From NCBI RefSeq assembly GCF_014493765.1, contig NZ_JACTVJ010000030.1:1-64000 (forward strand): a DNA stretch of 64,000 bases. Reading direction: 5' to 3'. Under the pieces are notes generated by a model. The model was not told the DNA's origin. It saw only the letters and a program-made list of their open reading frames with translations, and did not search any database. The translations under genes were made by a program, and so were the position numbers. Origin of the DNA: Streptomyces polyasparticus (GTDB lineage Bacteria > Actinomycetota > Actinomycetes > Streptomycetales > Streptomycetaceae). This document shows positions 43,495-52,225 of this stretch, one piece after another. Every line of letters starts with the position of its first letter. The first letter of the stretch is position 1.

Positions 43495-44042
43495 GTTGTT
43501 TCCCCCAACTGTCCTGAGTAGTTCGTTCGTCCCCTTGCGGTGTTTCTTCCTTGCGAGGACAACTCTGCCTGGATGGGAACTGCCAATCGAGATGGATTGC
43601 GCGCAGCATGCTGCGCCATGCCCCTTCCGCATCCGGAAACCTCGTGGACCCTGCCGGCAGGCGCCCCGACGTGTCCGCAACGGTGAAGCCGGCAGACGAG
43701 TCGCTACTCGACGCGTTGGTGCCGCTCCTCGCCTTCACGACGGCTTACGCCGGGGTGTCGCGTGGCCGTCGGATGCCCGCAGCCTTGGAGGCTGCGGGGC
43801 GCGGGGAACACGCCTGCGTCGTGACGCACACCAGCCCCGATGCGTGGGCGCGACAGCAGCGGCGGGCAGAACTGTTCTCTGCGCCTCAAGTGGTCTCACG
43901 ACGGTGCAGATTCTCGCCGTGAAGCCAGGCCTGACAGCATGCCCAGGTGGAGATCTTCGAGGTCGACCCTGGATAGGCCTCGGCCGGAAGTTCCAGGGCA
44001 GCGACGGAGTACACCGACCGTCGACGTTCTCTGCCTTTTTGC
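43495..44042. other. Gene-free stretch
   Basis: No convincing gene is seen. The first 150 bp should contain the promoter of the minus-strand secreted-protein gene. A plus-strand frame around 43680-43922 is weakly protein-like and may be a relic. Confidence 0.45.
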
Positions 44043-44603
44043 CCGCCGCGACGACTGACTGCCCGCGGGCAGGTCGTTGTGGACGCGGGGTGCGGGGCCG
44101 GCCTGGTGACTGTGGCGGCCCTTGAGGCCGGAGCTCACCATGTCATCTCCCAGGATTACGACGGTGCCGCTCTTTCTGATACGGCTCGCAATGTCACGGA
44201 CCTTCTTGGCTCCGAGGCCCGCAACCGTCTGACCCTCTGGGAAGCGGACTGGAGCCAACTCGCCCCCATGCATGCTGATGTGCTGGCCGTCAACCCGCCT
44301 CAGCGTCCCGCGGCACTGCTGCCAGACGTACCAGAAGACGAGCGTCATCTGCACGATGGCGGAGGCGTGGACGGCTTGGCTGCCCTGCGCATGGTCTTGG
44401 CGCACGCGAGTACCGCTCGTGTGCGGAGCACGGCAGCAGAGGTCCTGAACGTTGCGGCCATGGACCCATCACCTTGGGCGATGCGGAAAATTGCCAGCGC
44501 GGAACTGCCCTTCGATCCGGCCTGGCGCAGCGTCCTCCCCCAGGGCCAAGGAACCGTTGACGTCTGGGAGTTCAGCCAGCCCGCCTCGCCTGCACGTCCG
44601 TAA
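44043..44603 (+). pseudogene. N-terminally truncated SAM-dependent methyltransferase
   Basis: The frame encodes a motif I, GQVVVDAGCGAGLVTVAALE, and an NPPQ motif (DVLAVNPPQ) typical of N6-/ribosomal-type small methyltransferases (MTS fold). Motif I normally lies well inside such proteins, but here the family-like sequence begins only about 10 residues before it and the first start is the GTG at 44079, inside motif I. The N-terminal part is therefore missing and activity is unlikely. It is unrelated to the daptide methyltransferase and on the opposite strand. Confidence 0.55.
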
Positions 44604-44694
44604 GGCGGGCCGCTCAGCCCTTCGAGATCAAGGCGGTGAGCGGGCACGCCACAGCGGACAGAGCGAACAAACCACTCACCGGACTCAGCAAGAG

Positions 44695-44916
44695 ATGTAC
44701 CTGGATGACCGCTACCCGGGCAGCGTGAACGGCGCGGTCATGCGGTCTCAGGACTGCGCAGGCGGGCTGGGGACCGCATATTTCAAGTTCGAGGAATTCC
44801 CGCGGCCGGACACCGCGAAGAAGATACGCACCACCATCGCCTCACAGGATGCACGCCGGCTGCTGACGGCATTTGCCGCCGCCTCCACCACTCGACACGG
44901 ATGCCCGACGCACTGA
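44695..44916 (+). CDS. Short hypothetical protein
   Basis: A 73-residue frame beginning MYLDDRYPGSVNGAVMRSQD, with a composition more protein-like than its surroundings. No motif is recognised and the ribosome-binding site is weak. It could be the remnant of a longer gene. Confidence 0.3.
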   Translation: MYLDDRYPGSVNGAVMRSQDCAGGLGTAYFKFEEFPRPDTAKKIRTTIASQDARRLLTAFAAASTTRHGCPTH

Positions 44917-45066
44917 GCAGCTCGCCACAGGAGCAACCTGTCTGATCACTGGGTGAAGATCGAACTTGAGGTCGCCGGCATCCATGTGGCGCGCCTTCAA
45001 CGATGGGTCTCCCGACCGCCTGGTCTTGGCGCACGCGAGTAGGGGTCTGAACCTTGGAACCGCGAA

Positions 45067-45657
45067 CTACGAGCTGAACAGCGCCACCGCTCCGATGGTG
45101 AGCAGAGCCACGACGGGCAGCATGTCGGCCCAGATGAATTCCCATCGCTGCTTGACCACGGTTCGGTCGTCAAGATGCTCGGGTCGCACGGCACCCCTGG
45201 CAGTCTTGATGGCGCGAGCAGCCCTGATGATCAATCCCCGGCCGCGCATCGAGAGCAACGTTTCGATGAGTGACCCACCAAACGCCGCGGGCTTGTGCTC
45301 AACCTCGCCTCGGGTGGTGATGGTCAAGCCGCCCTGGCTGTCCTCATGCACCGATACATACGCCCCCCAGGGAATCCACTCCCGACTCCACCAGTCCACG
45401 ATGGTGAGGCCACGCTCCGAGATCTCGACACGGGACCTGCCGAGACGGATGTAGAGCCACGTGGAGCCGGTAAGCACGGCTCCACCCTGCACCGTCTCCC
45501 CTACGGGATCACCCCTCCTCGCAGCCACGAAGCCGAGGAAGACAACACCGACGTAGGTCGCGAGCACCGCCAAGGCCGCGAAGATGCAGAGGCTGACCCT
45601 GCGGATCGTCTTGGGCCAAGGCGCCGACTTCACGGTTGCGGTAGTCACAGAGGCCAT
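45067..45657 (-). CDS. Membrane protein with PH-like domain
   Basis: A 196-residue protein with two N-terminal helices (VSLCIFAALAVLATYVGVVF and GAVLTGSTWLYIRL) and a PH-like beta domain (VEISERGLTIVDWWSREWIP, HEDSQGGLTITTRGEVEHKP). A C-terminal helix follows (MLPVVALLTIGAVALF). The layout matches the Rhs immunity candidate at 23276. It may be an orphan immunity gene left behind by a lost toxin. ATG at 45657 used; a GTG 6 codons upstream is possible. Confidence 0.5.
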   Translation of the reverse strand: MASVTTATVKSAPWPKTIRRVSLCIFAALAVLATYVGVVFLGFVAARRGDPVGETVQGGAVLTGSTWLYIRLGRSRVEISERGLTIVDWWSREWIPWGAYVSVHEDSQGGLTITTRGEVEHKPAAFGGSLIETLLSMRGRGLIIRAARAIKTARGAVRPEHLDDRTVVKQRWEFIWADMLPVVALLTIGAVALFSS

Positions 45658-45727
45658 AACACCCACTGCAAGCACCCGTGTCCAGAGCTAAATGGCCTGG
45701 CCAGGCAGGGTCCTCGGTCACCTGCCC

Positions 45728-46018
45728 GGGGCTACGACTTCGACAAGTACCGCCGCCTGCTGTGGAAACGCGGCATCAAACCCCTGATCGCCCGACGCGG
45801 CGTCCCCCCACGGCTCCGGACTGGGCAAGGTGCGCTGGATGGTCGAGCGCACCTTCGCCTGGCTGCACCAGTTCAAACGGCTCCGCATCCGCTACGAACG
45901 ACGCGCTGACATCCACCAGGGCCTGCTCGACCTGGCCTGCAGCCTCATATGCCTGCGCCGACTCCCACGGACGGCCAGTCGCTCGGTCAGCAGCGGAGGT
46001 GGGCTTCAGCCCCATTGA
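45728..46018 (+). pseudogene. Remnant of an IS5-family transposase
   Basis: Two frames together encode the C-terminal third of an IS5-type transposase: GYDFDKYRRLLWKRGIKPLI and RRGVP in the first, then GKVRWMVERTFAWLHQFKRL and RIRYERRADIHQGLLDLACS in the second. The shift is near 45810. The ERTFAWL Glu of the DDE triad is kept, but the two Asp regions are gone, so the element is dead. Confidence 0.75.
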
Positions 46019-46277
46019 TACACACCATGCAGTCCTTGAAGAGCTGCAACGGAGTCTGCTGGCCGTCAACCGGAGCCAGTGCGAGCCCCCAATCCTGCAA
46101 CGGCTTGGCCAGGGCGACGAACCTGAGCCCATCCGGGTCCGAGCCCCTGTAGGTCGCCAATGCCTCGAACAACGGCCTCACGCTCTCCCAGCCAGGTCCC
46201 GGGGTGAAGCGCGCCAGCAAGAACGGCTGATCACAGCCGTACTCACTGAACTCACCGACCAGGACGTCTCCCTGCAC
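45987..46277 (-). CDS. Hypothetical soluble protein
   Basis: A 96-residue protein with a protein-like pattern (EYGCDQPFLLARFTPGPGWE, SVRPLFEALATYRGSDPDGL). The frame stays open upstream with plausible residues (TPDDAWQLVQGDVLVGEF), so the true protein may be a little longer, but no better start was found. It overlaps the end of the IS5 remnant on the other strand. Family unknown. Confidence 0.45.
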   Translation of the reverse strand: MQGDVLVGEFSEYGCDQPFLLARFTPGPGWESVRPLFEALATYRGSDPDGLRFVALAKPLQDWGLALAPVDGQQTPLQLFKDCMVCINGAEAHLRC

Positions 46278-46383
46278 GAGCTGCCACGCGTCATCTGGTG
46301 TCCCCGTCCCCCACCGCCCAGTCGAGTTCGCATCATCGCAGTGCGTAACTCTCTGGCCAAGCGCTTCATTCTGAAACGATCAG

Positions 46384-46593
46384 TTAAGGCAGCGCGGCGA
46401 CCAGCGTCACCACACCTGCGATCATGAAAAGACCTCCGGCCACCCGACACGTTGTCACGCTTGCGGGCCACGAACGGTACGCATAGGACATCGCTTGGAA
46501 TCGCTCTGCGGCACCCCAGGCATCGAGCGCCAGGATCGTCCCGCCGGCAGTCGCGACCACTCCCCAAGTCAGTTCGAATGCGTCTCCTGTCAC
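46384..46593 (-). CDS. Small membrane protein
   Basis: A 69-residue protein with two hydrophobic helices (FELTWGVVATAGGTILALDA and CRVAGGLFMIAGVVTLVAAL). The GTG at 46591-46593 is the likely start; the longer frame reaching 46704 adds a hydrophilic stretch of shadow-like composition. Function unknown. Confidence 0.4.
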   Translation of the reverse strand: MTGDAFELTWGVVATAGGTILALDAWGAAERFQAMSYAYRSWPASVTTCRVAGGLFMIAGVVTLVAALP

Positions 46594-46723
46594 GATGCCG
46601 ACGATAGCCGCGCGGTTGGCGAAACGGCTGTGGCAGGTGGGTAACGCCGTGGAGGAGCCGCCCTCGCCAAGGGGCTTCGTCCATGGCAGCGGATCCGCCG
46701 CCATGGAACCGCTGCCGCGACTT

Positions 46724-47686
46724 CTAGAACCAGCCGCGTTCCCGGGCCAGCAAAGCGGCTTGGAATCGGTTGCTGGCGTTGAGGCGGGTCATCAGGGACG
46801 CGACGTGTTTGCGGTAGGTACGTACGGAGATCCCCAGCTCGCGCGCGCCGCTTTCGTCTTTGTCCGCGTTGTAGAGCACCTTGAGGATCCGGCGCTCGAT
46901 GTCGCTGGGCGGCTGGTCGTCCAGCTTCGGCAGGTCCTTGGCCATCGTCCACATCCGCTCGAAGAGCTCGATCACAGTGGCGACCAGGCCGGGCTCGCGC
47001 GTCAGGAGTGCGCCCTTGGACGTGTTGGCCGGGTCGAGCGGCGTCAGCGCCGCAGCCCGATCACAGATGATCATCCGCTCCAAGGGGTGGTGGGAGATCC
47101 GGATCTCAGCTCCTTCACCGGCGAGTTCACGCAGATAGGCAAGCGTGCCCGGGTCATCCAGGGCAGGTGCGGCCATCAAGGTGCGCATCCGCACGCCGCG
47201 GCGCAGGGTTCGCAGGTCGATGGGGCGGGAGAACTCAATGGATTCCGGACTGAGGACTCCGATGGGGTTGGTGGTCAGGTTCTCGGTGCGGACGAAGAAG
47301 GTGAGTTCGTCGATCGCGGCCCGCACGTTTTCCATGCCTTGGATCTGTTGTACGGGTGGACTGTCGGCGGTGACGCGGGGCAGCGCGGCGACTTCGCGTT
47401 CTTTGAGCAGCGAGTCGACCACGCCGCAGGCGTGTGTGGTCTCCTCCAGCTCGCTCTGTACCCGGTGCACTCGGTGTTCGATGAGGCGTTCGACGGCGCG
47501 GCCGGGGGCGACCGGACGCAGGGCTCCGGTGTGCGTCTCGGTCGCCATGCCGAGCGCCACCAGCCGGTCGGCGATTTTGGTGTCGGTGGCCGGGTCGGGG
47601 GTGAGACTGCCTTGGCGCAGCAGTTGGCGGTAGAGGCCTTCTTCTTCGCTGGTGACACCCAGGAAGTCCAGACTGGCTTTTCTCAC
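46724..47686 (-). CDS. LuxR-type transcriptional regulator
   Basis: A 320-residue regulator. The N-terminal part (residues 1-80) resembles a TrmB-like winged helix (EGLYRQLLRQGSLTPDPATD, then TKIADRLVALGMATETHTGA), followed by a helical linker and a central ligand-type domain. The C-terminal LuxR HTH is clear: SDIERRILKVLYNADKDESG, ARELGISVRTYRKHVASLMT and RLNASNRFQAALLARERGWF. Such TrmB-LuxR fusions are frequent in Streptomyces RiPP and lanthipeptide clusters, so this is the best candidate regulator of the RiPP operon 3.5 kb away. Its start overlaps the upstream gene by 4 bp. Confidence 0.72.
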   Translation of the reverse strand: MRKASLDFLGVTSEEEGLYRQLLRQGSLTPDPATDTKIADRLVALGMATETHTGALRPVAPGRAVERLIEHRVHRVQSELEETTHACGVVDSLLKEREVAALPRVTADSPPVQQIQGMENVRAAIDELTFFVRTENLTTNPIGVLSPESIEFSRPIDLRTLRRGVRMRTLMAAPALDDPGTLAYLRELAGEGAEIRISHHPLERMIICDRAAALTPLDPANTSKGALLTREPGLVATVIELFERMWTMAKDLPKLDDQPPSDIERRILKVLYNADKDESGARELGISVRTYRKHVASLMTRLNASNRFQAALLARERGWF

Positions 47687-48300
47687 TGACCGCCCCTGTT
47701 CTTCTCGTGTGGTGTGTGCGGCATGGGTGATGGGGCCGCGCCGGGTCCGGTTGCTGGGACCGGGGCCGCAGGGTGTGCCTGTGGCGGACGGGCGGCGGGC
47801 GGCGGTCCGGCGGTCGTCAGCGCGCGCAGCCGTTGCAGCCTGGTGGTGAGCAGGTGCTGAGCGGTGCGCTGGCGGGCTGTGTCGGTCGGATGCCCCTTTG
47901 GGTTGGTGGCGACCCGCGTATGCAGCGCGCCGGTAGCGCGCAGCGCGGGGAGCACGTGGTGGTGGACGGTCGAGGCGGACTTCCCGAGCCAGCGGCCCAA
48001 CTCGGCCCCCCAGATGGAGGCGAGCAGATCGTCGCTTGTGCCGCGCGGTGCCCGCGACTTCGCATAGAGCATCACTGCAGCAAGGCGTGCGGCATCGGCC
48101 AGCCCTTGCAGCGCAGGATCGTCCAGCAGGGTGCGCAGCGCGGTACGCAGCCGGGCGCGCATCCCGCGCCCCAGTTCCAGACTGCTGTATCGGCCCGCTC
48201 TATGCGAAGGGTGTCCCACGGCTGCCGGCTGGCTCAAGTGCGGCTCGAGCCGGTCGGTGCAGGGTGGCACCGGCGCAAGCGTGGGTGTCAGCGCAGCCAT
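47683..48300 (-). CDS. Winged-helix DNA-binding protein, partner of the LuxR gene
   Basis: A 205-residue protein whose central part (about 50-150) looks like a winged helix. It contains SLELGRGMRARLRTALRTLL, LADAARLAAVMLYAKSRAPR and STVHHHVLPALRATGALHTR, followed by a basic helix (RTAQHLLTTRLQRLRALTTA) and a Pro/Ala-rich tail. It is translationally coupled to the LuxR-type regulator. The true start may be internal (the Met of RGMRARL), since the first 45 residues are low-complexity. Confidence 0.5.
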   Translation of the reverse strand: MAALTPTLAPVPPCTDRLEPHLSQPAAVGHPSHRAGRYSSLELGRGMRARLRTALRTLLDDPALQGLADAARLAAVMLYAKSRAPRGTSDDLLASIWGAELGRWLGKSASTVHHHVLPALRATGALHTRVATNPKGHPTDTARQRTAQHLLTTRLQRLRALTTAGPPPAARPPQAHPAAPVPATGPGAAPSPMPHTPHEKNRGGQ

Positions 48301-48755
48301 ATCGCCCCCCGCATGGACATCGCAGGCACCCGCGCTCCAGCAAGGCTGCTAGGGCACATGCCGGTCTGGGGCGGTGCGGTGCTGCAAGGTCTCGGTGCGT
48401 GGCCGAGCGGCTGTTTGCCCGGGCAGGTGGGACTGGCGAGCGCGGCTTCGCCGGGATTCAATGGCGCGAAGGGCTCCGCCGGCCGTTCGCGGCGCACCGT
48501 CGATGCCAGCGTCAACTCACTGACCTGTACGTCCGGTTCCGTTGGTGCGTCCGCGTGCGCATCGCGTATCCAGGCCCTCAGCGCAGCCGCGACGTTGCCG
48601 ACTGTTCCGCCCCTGGCCAGGAGACGCGGCCCGACCCTCCCCCGCCAGCTGGAACCAGGCCGCAGCTTGCAGTTGCTTCTGCCGCGCCGGGCGTCGGGGC
48701 ACAGACGGTGGGGGGCAGGTGGGGGAGGCTGGCGAAGGGCATGGTTGTGGTGCAC
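48288..48755 (-). CDS. Doubtful hypothetical protein
   Basis: A 155-residue Pro/Arg-rich frame whose end overlaps the next gene by 13 bp. The middle (NVAAALRAWIRDAHADAPTE, DVQVSELTLASTVRRERPAE) looks somewhat protein-like, and the gene could be the first of the winged-helix/LuxR operon. The first 50 residues have shadow-like composition and no good ribosome-binding site is seen. Confidence 0.25.
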   Translation of the reverse strand: MHHNHALRQPPPPAPHRLCPDARRGRSNCKLRPGSSWRGRVGPRLLARGGTVGNVAAALRAWIRDAHADAPTEPDVQVSELTLASTVRRERPAEPFAPLNPGEAALASPTCPGKQPLGHAPRPCSTAPPQTGMCPSSLAGARVPAMSMRGAIWLR

Positions 48756-48843
48756 ACTTGACCTCGCAATAAGGGCTGTGCCGTTGGCATGGCAAAACCC
48801 CTGTTGGTGTGGGGAATGGTTCTGGTCGGAACCGAAACACCTG

Positions 48844-48968
48844 CTGTCCGGCGTGAGGCTGGGCGACAGGTCTTCGGAGGGTCGGCTAACCCTCCGGTAG
48901 CAGATGGGACGCCCAGCCCGGGTGACGGCTAATCACCTGGGAGCGGGCGTTACCCGCGGCCAAGCCGC
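48844..48968. ncRNA. Hairpin-rich structured element (possible RNA)
   Basis: Several nested stems are visible. A 9-bp long-range stem (48857-48865 with 48910-48918) encloses an 8-bp hairpin (48875-48896, loop CGGCTA). Then come a 9-bp hairpin with one G-U pair (48917-48941, loop CGGCTAA), a 5-bp hairpin (48943-48957) and another (48956-48968). Two hairpins share the loop CGGCTA. The G-U pair and nesting favour RNA structure over simple palindromes. No known riboswitch is matched. The next plus-strand gene starts 450 bp later. Confidence 0.4.
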
Positions 48969-49423
48969 AATCGCATCTAGGTCACCCTGCTCCCCCTGCC
49001 TGCGCGCCGCATCGCGTAACCGGCTCGGCGCATGAATGATCCAGCCGGCCCTGCGTCCGGTCGGCTGTGGTGAAGGATGTGCACGGCGGGCACATGGTTG
49101 CTCGGGTCGGCCAGGCACTCCAGATGGCAGGCTTGCGTCGGGCGTGCAGGTCGGGCACCTCGACGCAACTCCAGGCGGTCAAGCCTGATCTGGGCATGAT
49201 CGTCCCCCCGTGAGCATGCCGTGCATTCCTAGATCCTCTTCGCGCCCCCGAATCCTCACCGGCGACCCGAACAAGTGTCAACTATTGGTGGCACCTTGGT
49301 GAACCTTGTCGGTGAACTTAGCTGGGGGCAGGGGCCGTTACCTGTCCGACGCATACGGTGGGCGTCAAAAGCGCAGATTCAACATCTAGACTCCGAGCGC
49401 ATCGGCGAGGGCAGATAGGGAGC
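48969..49423. other. Gene-free stretch upstream of the XRE gene
   Basis: No convincing gene is seen on either strand. The last 100 bp should hold the promoter of the XRE regulator gene. Confidence 0.5.
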
Positions 49424-50119
49424 ATGTCCGTGGGTGAGAGCAGCGACGTTCTGGCTCAGCGCGTTGCCGCGCGACTGGACTGCTTGTTCGAGAACGTGTT
49501 TTCCGCGCGTCTGGGACGCCCCTGGACGGATGGTGAGGTCGCCGAGGCAACCGGTGTGAGTGTGGCGGAGGTTGCCGCGCTGCGACGCGGCCGGCCGCTG
49601 AGCCCCGTCCACCGCGACCCGCAGCACGAGCATGTTGCGGCCGGCTTCACCGAACGCCTCAATCATCTGCTGTCCCAGCGCAGGGACGAGCACGGTGAGC
49701 CGTACTCGCTGCGGGCCGCCGCCCGGGCGGCGGGCATGTCGCCGACCTATCTCGACAAGTTGCTGGAGGGCCGCAGCCAGCCCACGCTCTCCAAACTGGC
49801 CCCGCTGGCCTCATTTCTCGGCGTCGGCATCGATGTCCTGACGACCGACAGTCTCGGAGCGATCGCCCGCCACTTCGGCGTACGCCGGGAAGCTCTCACC
49901 TACGAGCCCGGCAGTCCGGTCGTGGTGGAACTTGAGGACACCCTCAAGGCACTGGCCGCCTACCGGCGCATCTCTCAGTCGCCGGAGGCCGTGACGATGG
50001 CCTTCAGAATGGCGGATCTCCCCATCGGCCGCCGCGCGGAGGTCTCTGCCGCAGTCGAGGAACTCTTCCTCGAAATGACGTCCCGTCCCGGCGAAGTGCC
50101 GCCTGTTTCACCGGTCTGA
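49424..50119 (+). CDS. XRE-family transcriptional regulator with two HTH segments
   Basis: A 231-residue protein. A first HTH-like segment (GRPWTDGEVAEATGVSVAEV) is followed by a second, clearer XRE HTH (YSLRAAARAAGMSPTYLDKL, EGRSQPTLSKLAPLASFLGV) and a C-terminal helical part. The ATG has AGGGAG very close, so the GTG two codons later (49430) may be the true start. It opens a plus-strand set with a HExxH protein and a MAB_1171c membrane protein, a combination repeated in Streptomyces genomes. Confidence 0.75.
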   Translation: MSVGESSDVLAQRVAARLDCLFENVFSARLGRPWTDGEVAEATGVSVAEVAALRRGRPLSPVHRDPQHEHVAAGFTERLNHLLSQRRDEHGEPYSLRAAARAAGMSPTYLDKLLEGRSQPTLSKLAPLASFLGVGIDVLTTDSLGAIARHFGVRREALTYEPGSPVVVELEDTLKALAAYRRISQSPEAVTMAFRMADLPIGRRAEVSAAVEELFLEMTSRPGEVPPVSPV

Positions 50120-50228
50120 ACCAATCCCTGTCCCGGCACACAGCCGCTCCTCCCGGCGCGTTACCCTCACGATCAGACCCGTTACGGCGGGTAGGGGCGG
50201 CGGGGCAGATGGACACGGGGGCAAGGCC

Positions 50229-50732
50229 ATGCGTATCGGACGAGAACGTCGATGGGCCCAGCGGCAAATCCGCACCCTCCGCCTTCCCGATCTGCCCACC
50301 CTCGACGACGCCGTACAGGCCGTCGCCGACATGCGTGGGCGCCCAATTCTCGTGACACACCGGCGCCTGCCGGCGGCCGTGTCGGGCTTTTGCGCTCAGT
50401 TCGACGACCGCGACGTGATCGTCGTGGACGAGACGGCCTCCCCGCTGAATCGCATCCTCATCGCCTCCCACGAACTCGCACATCTGTGGCGCGGGCATCG
50501 CCCCGACGACGGAAGCATCTTCGACACGGCGACGGCACGTGCCCTGCTGCCGGGCATGAACCCGGACGTCGTACGGATCGTCCTCATGGGCCGCTCCCAC
50601 TACGGGCCGCCGCTCGAGCGCGAGGCCGAACTCCTCGCCACCCAGCTGGTCTCGCTGCTCGATCTGGGCCACTCCCCCGCCGCCATCACCGAGATCGCCT
50701 CCGCGCTGACCAACCGGAGAACCGGTGTCTAA
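50229..50732 (+). CDS. ImmA/IrrE-like metallopeptidase
   Basis: A 167-residue protein with the zinc motif HELAH (residues 81-85, in ASHELAHLWRGH) and a downstream Glu helix (LEREAELLATQLVSLL), the layout of ImmA/IrrE peptidases. These cleave XRE-type repressors, and an XRE gene lies directly upstream, so a repressor-antirepressor pair is likely. It overlaps the next gene by 8 bp. Confidence 0.75.
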   Translation: MRIGRERRWAQRQIRTLRLPDLPTLDDAVQAVADMRGRPILVTHRRLPAAVSGFCAQFDDRDVIVVDETASPLNRILIASHELAHLWRGHRPDDGSIFDTATARALLPGMNPDVVRIVLMGRSHYGPPLEREAELLATQLVSLLDLGHSPAAITEIASALTNRRTGV

Positions 50733-51945
50733 CGCCTCATGGGTCATGCACATCGTCTACGGCTGCCTATTCATCAGCGTCAGCCTGGTGACCGTCCTGC
50801 TGGCGGTGACCAAAGTGCTCGCTCTGCGCCACGACCACTCGCGTTCGCTTGTCATCGTCGCCACGGGAAGCATCCTGGCCGCCGCGTCACTTGCCCCCGT
50901 TGTGCCTAGTGTCTACCGCTGGATCGGGTCGGTGTCCCACATCCCCACCCTCGGCTTCCTGCTGATCTACCTGTGCACGTACGGATTCGCGGCGCTCTCC
51001 CACCTGCTCGTCACGCTGTGGGCCCGCGACCTGCGCATCGCAGCAATCCCACGCGGCTTCGACCCTCGCCGGGTGGCAGGCCTCCACGCCGCCTTGGCCG
51101 CACTCGTGGTCGCCGTGTTCTTCATCGACGGCCCCATCACCGCAGGGGCGCTGCACGGCAAAAGGGAGCACGCCCCTGACCCGCAGGTGTTTGCCTTCCT
51201 GACCGGCTGCTGGATCACAACGGCCTTTGCCCTGCTGGCCACCGCCGCACAGTGCCGCAGACTCCTCGCCGCCCTGGACCAGGAACCCCCTGCACTACAG
51301 CGCGGGTTGCGGGCAATCCGCTACGGCGCGCATCTCATGGCGTGGTCCTCCGCGGTCAACCTGCCGCTACTGATCGCCGACTCGACCGGCAGACCGGCAC
51401 CCAAAGCACTGCACCTCGCAGTTCCGCTGGTCAGCGCCCTGGGCATCCACATGGTGCAGTACGGATACCTCAGCCCCGCCTGGAGCGCATGGCGAGCCGA
51501 GCGTCAAGATTTCCGCCGGCTGCGCCCGCTGTGGCAGCTCGCGGTCCAAACCGGTGCCCCACACCTCGTCCTGCACCCGCCCAGCCGCGCCACCGAGATC
51601 CTGGCGTGGAACGTACGGTACTGGCACCTGCCTCGACGAGTGGTCGAGATCTCCGACGCGCTGCACGAACTACGCCCCTGGATGAGTGACACCTCGAGCA
51701 ACCGCATCCGGGAAACAGAAGGCCACGGCCTATCCCCCACCGAGCTCGAAGCGATTTGCTCCGCTGTCACCCTCACCGACGCGCTCTCCCGCCGCGCCAG
51801 CGGCGCACCGCCCCTGCCGGACCCCACGATCAACGTGCTCACCAGCGTCGCACCCGCGGCCGAGCGCACACAGCTCGTGCGCGTCGCCGCAGCACTCCAA
51901 CACCCCTTGGTGAAGACGCAGAAGAAGCTGTGTCATAACCCATGA
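50725..51945 (+). CDS. MAB_1171c-family membrane protein
   Basis: A 406-residue protein with about seven N-terminal helices (residues 5-250), e.g. YGCLFISVSLVTVLLAVTKV, GFLLIYLCTYGFAALSHLLV and LHAALAALVVAVFFIDG. A soluble C-terminal part follows with WQLAVQTGAPHLVLHPPSRA and WNVRYWHLPRRVVEISDAL, the typical mark of the MAB_1171c/DUF6545 group. Function is unknown; the group usually follows XRE and ImmA/IrrE-like genes as here and may be controlled by them. Confidence 0.75.
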   Translation: MSNASWVMHIVYGCLFISVSLVTVLLAVTKVLALRHDHSRSLVIVATGSILAAASLAPVVPSVYRWIGSVSHIPTLGFLLIYLCTYGFAALSHLLVTLWARDLRIAAIPRGFDPRRVAGLHAALAALVVAVFFIDGPITAGALHGKREHAPDPQVFAFLTGCWITTAFALLATAAQCRRLLAALDQEPPALQRGLRAIRYGAHLMAWSSAVNLPLLIADSTGRPAPKALHLAVPLVSALGIHMVQYGYLSPAWSAWRAERQDFRRLRPLWQLAVQTGAPHLVLHPPSRATEILAWNVRYWHLPRRVVEISDALHELRPWMSDTSSNRIRETEGHGLSPTELEAICSAVTLTDALSRRASGAPPLPDPTINVLTSVAPAAERTQLVRVAAALQHPLVKTQKKLCHNP

Positions 51946-52225
51946 TCTGTGACGTTCTGTGACGGTTGTCAGAATCGCTCAGAACCCATCTTTGAACCTC
52001 TGTTGATCTCGTACACGCGCCACGGTGGCGGACTTGGGTGTGCACGGAGCCCTCTGCTCGCAGTGGTCCGGCAGCGGGCTTTGCGGAGAGCTTTCGGGTG
52101 CTCGTTGTGCCGCGCTGGTACGCCTTTGCGGGAAAGGCCGGCGGGCGGATTCTGCCGGTACCGGGCGGGTCGGAGTTCCTCTTCACGGTCGTGGGGCCGT
52201 GCTCCGGCCTGGCAGGGGGTGGCTT

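Noticed and set aside
44043-44603. Truncated methyltransferase as part of the RiPP pathway
   Set aside because: It lacks its N-terminal part, lies on the other strand and resembles small MTS-type methyltransferases, while the cluster has its own complete methyltransferase.
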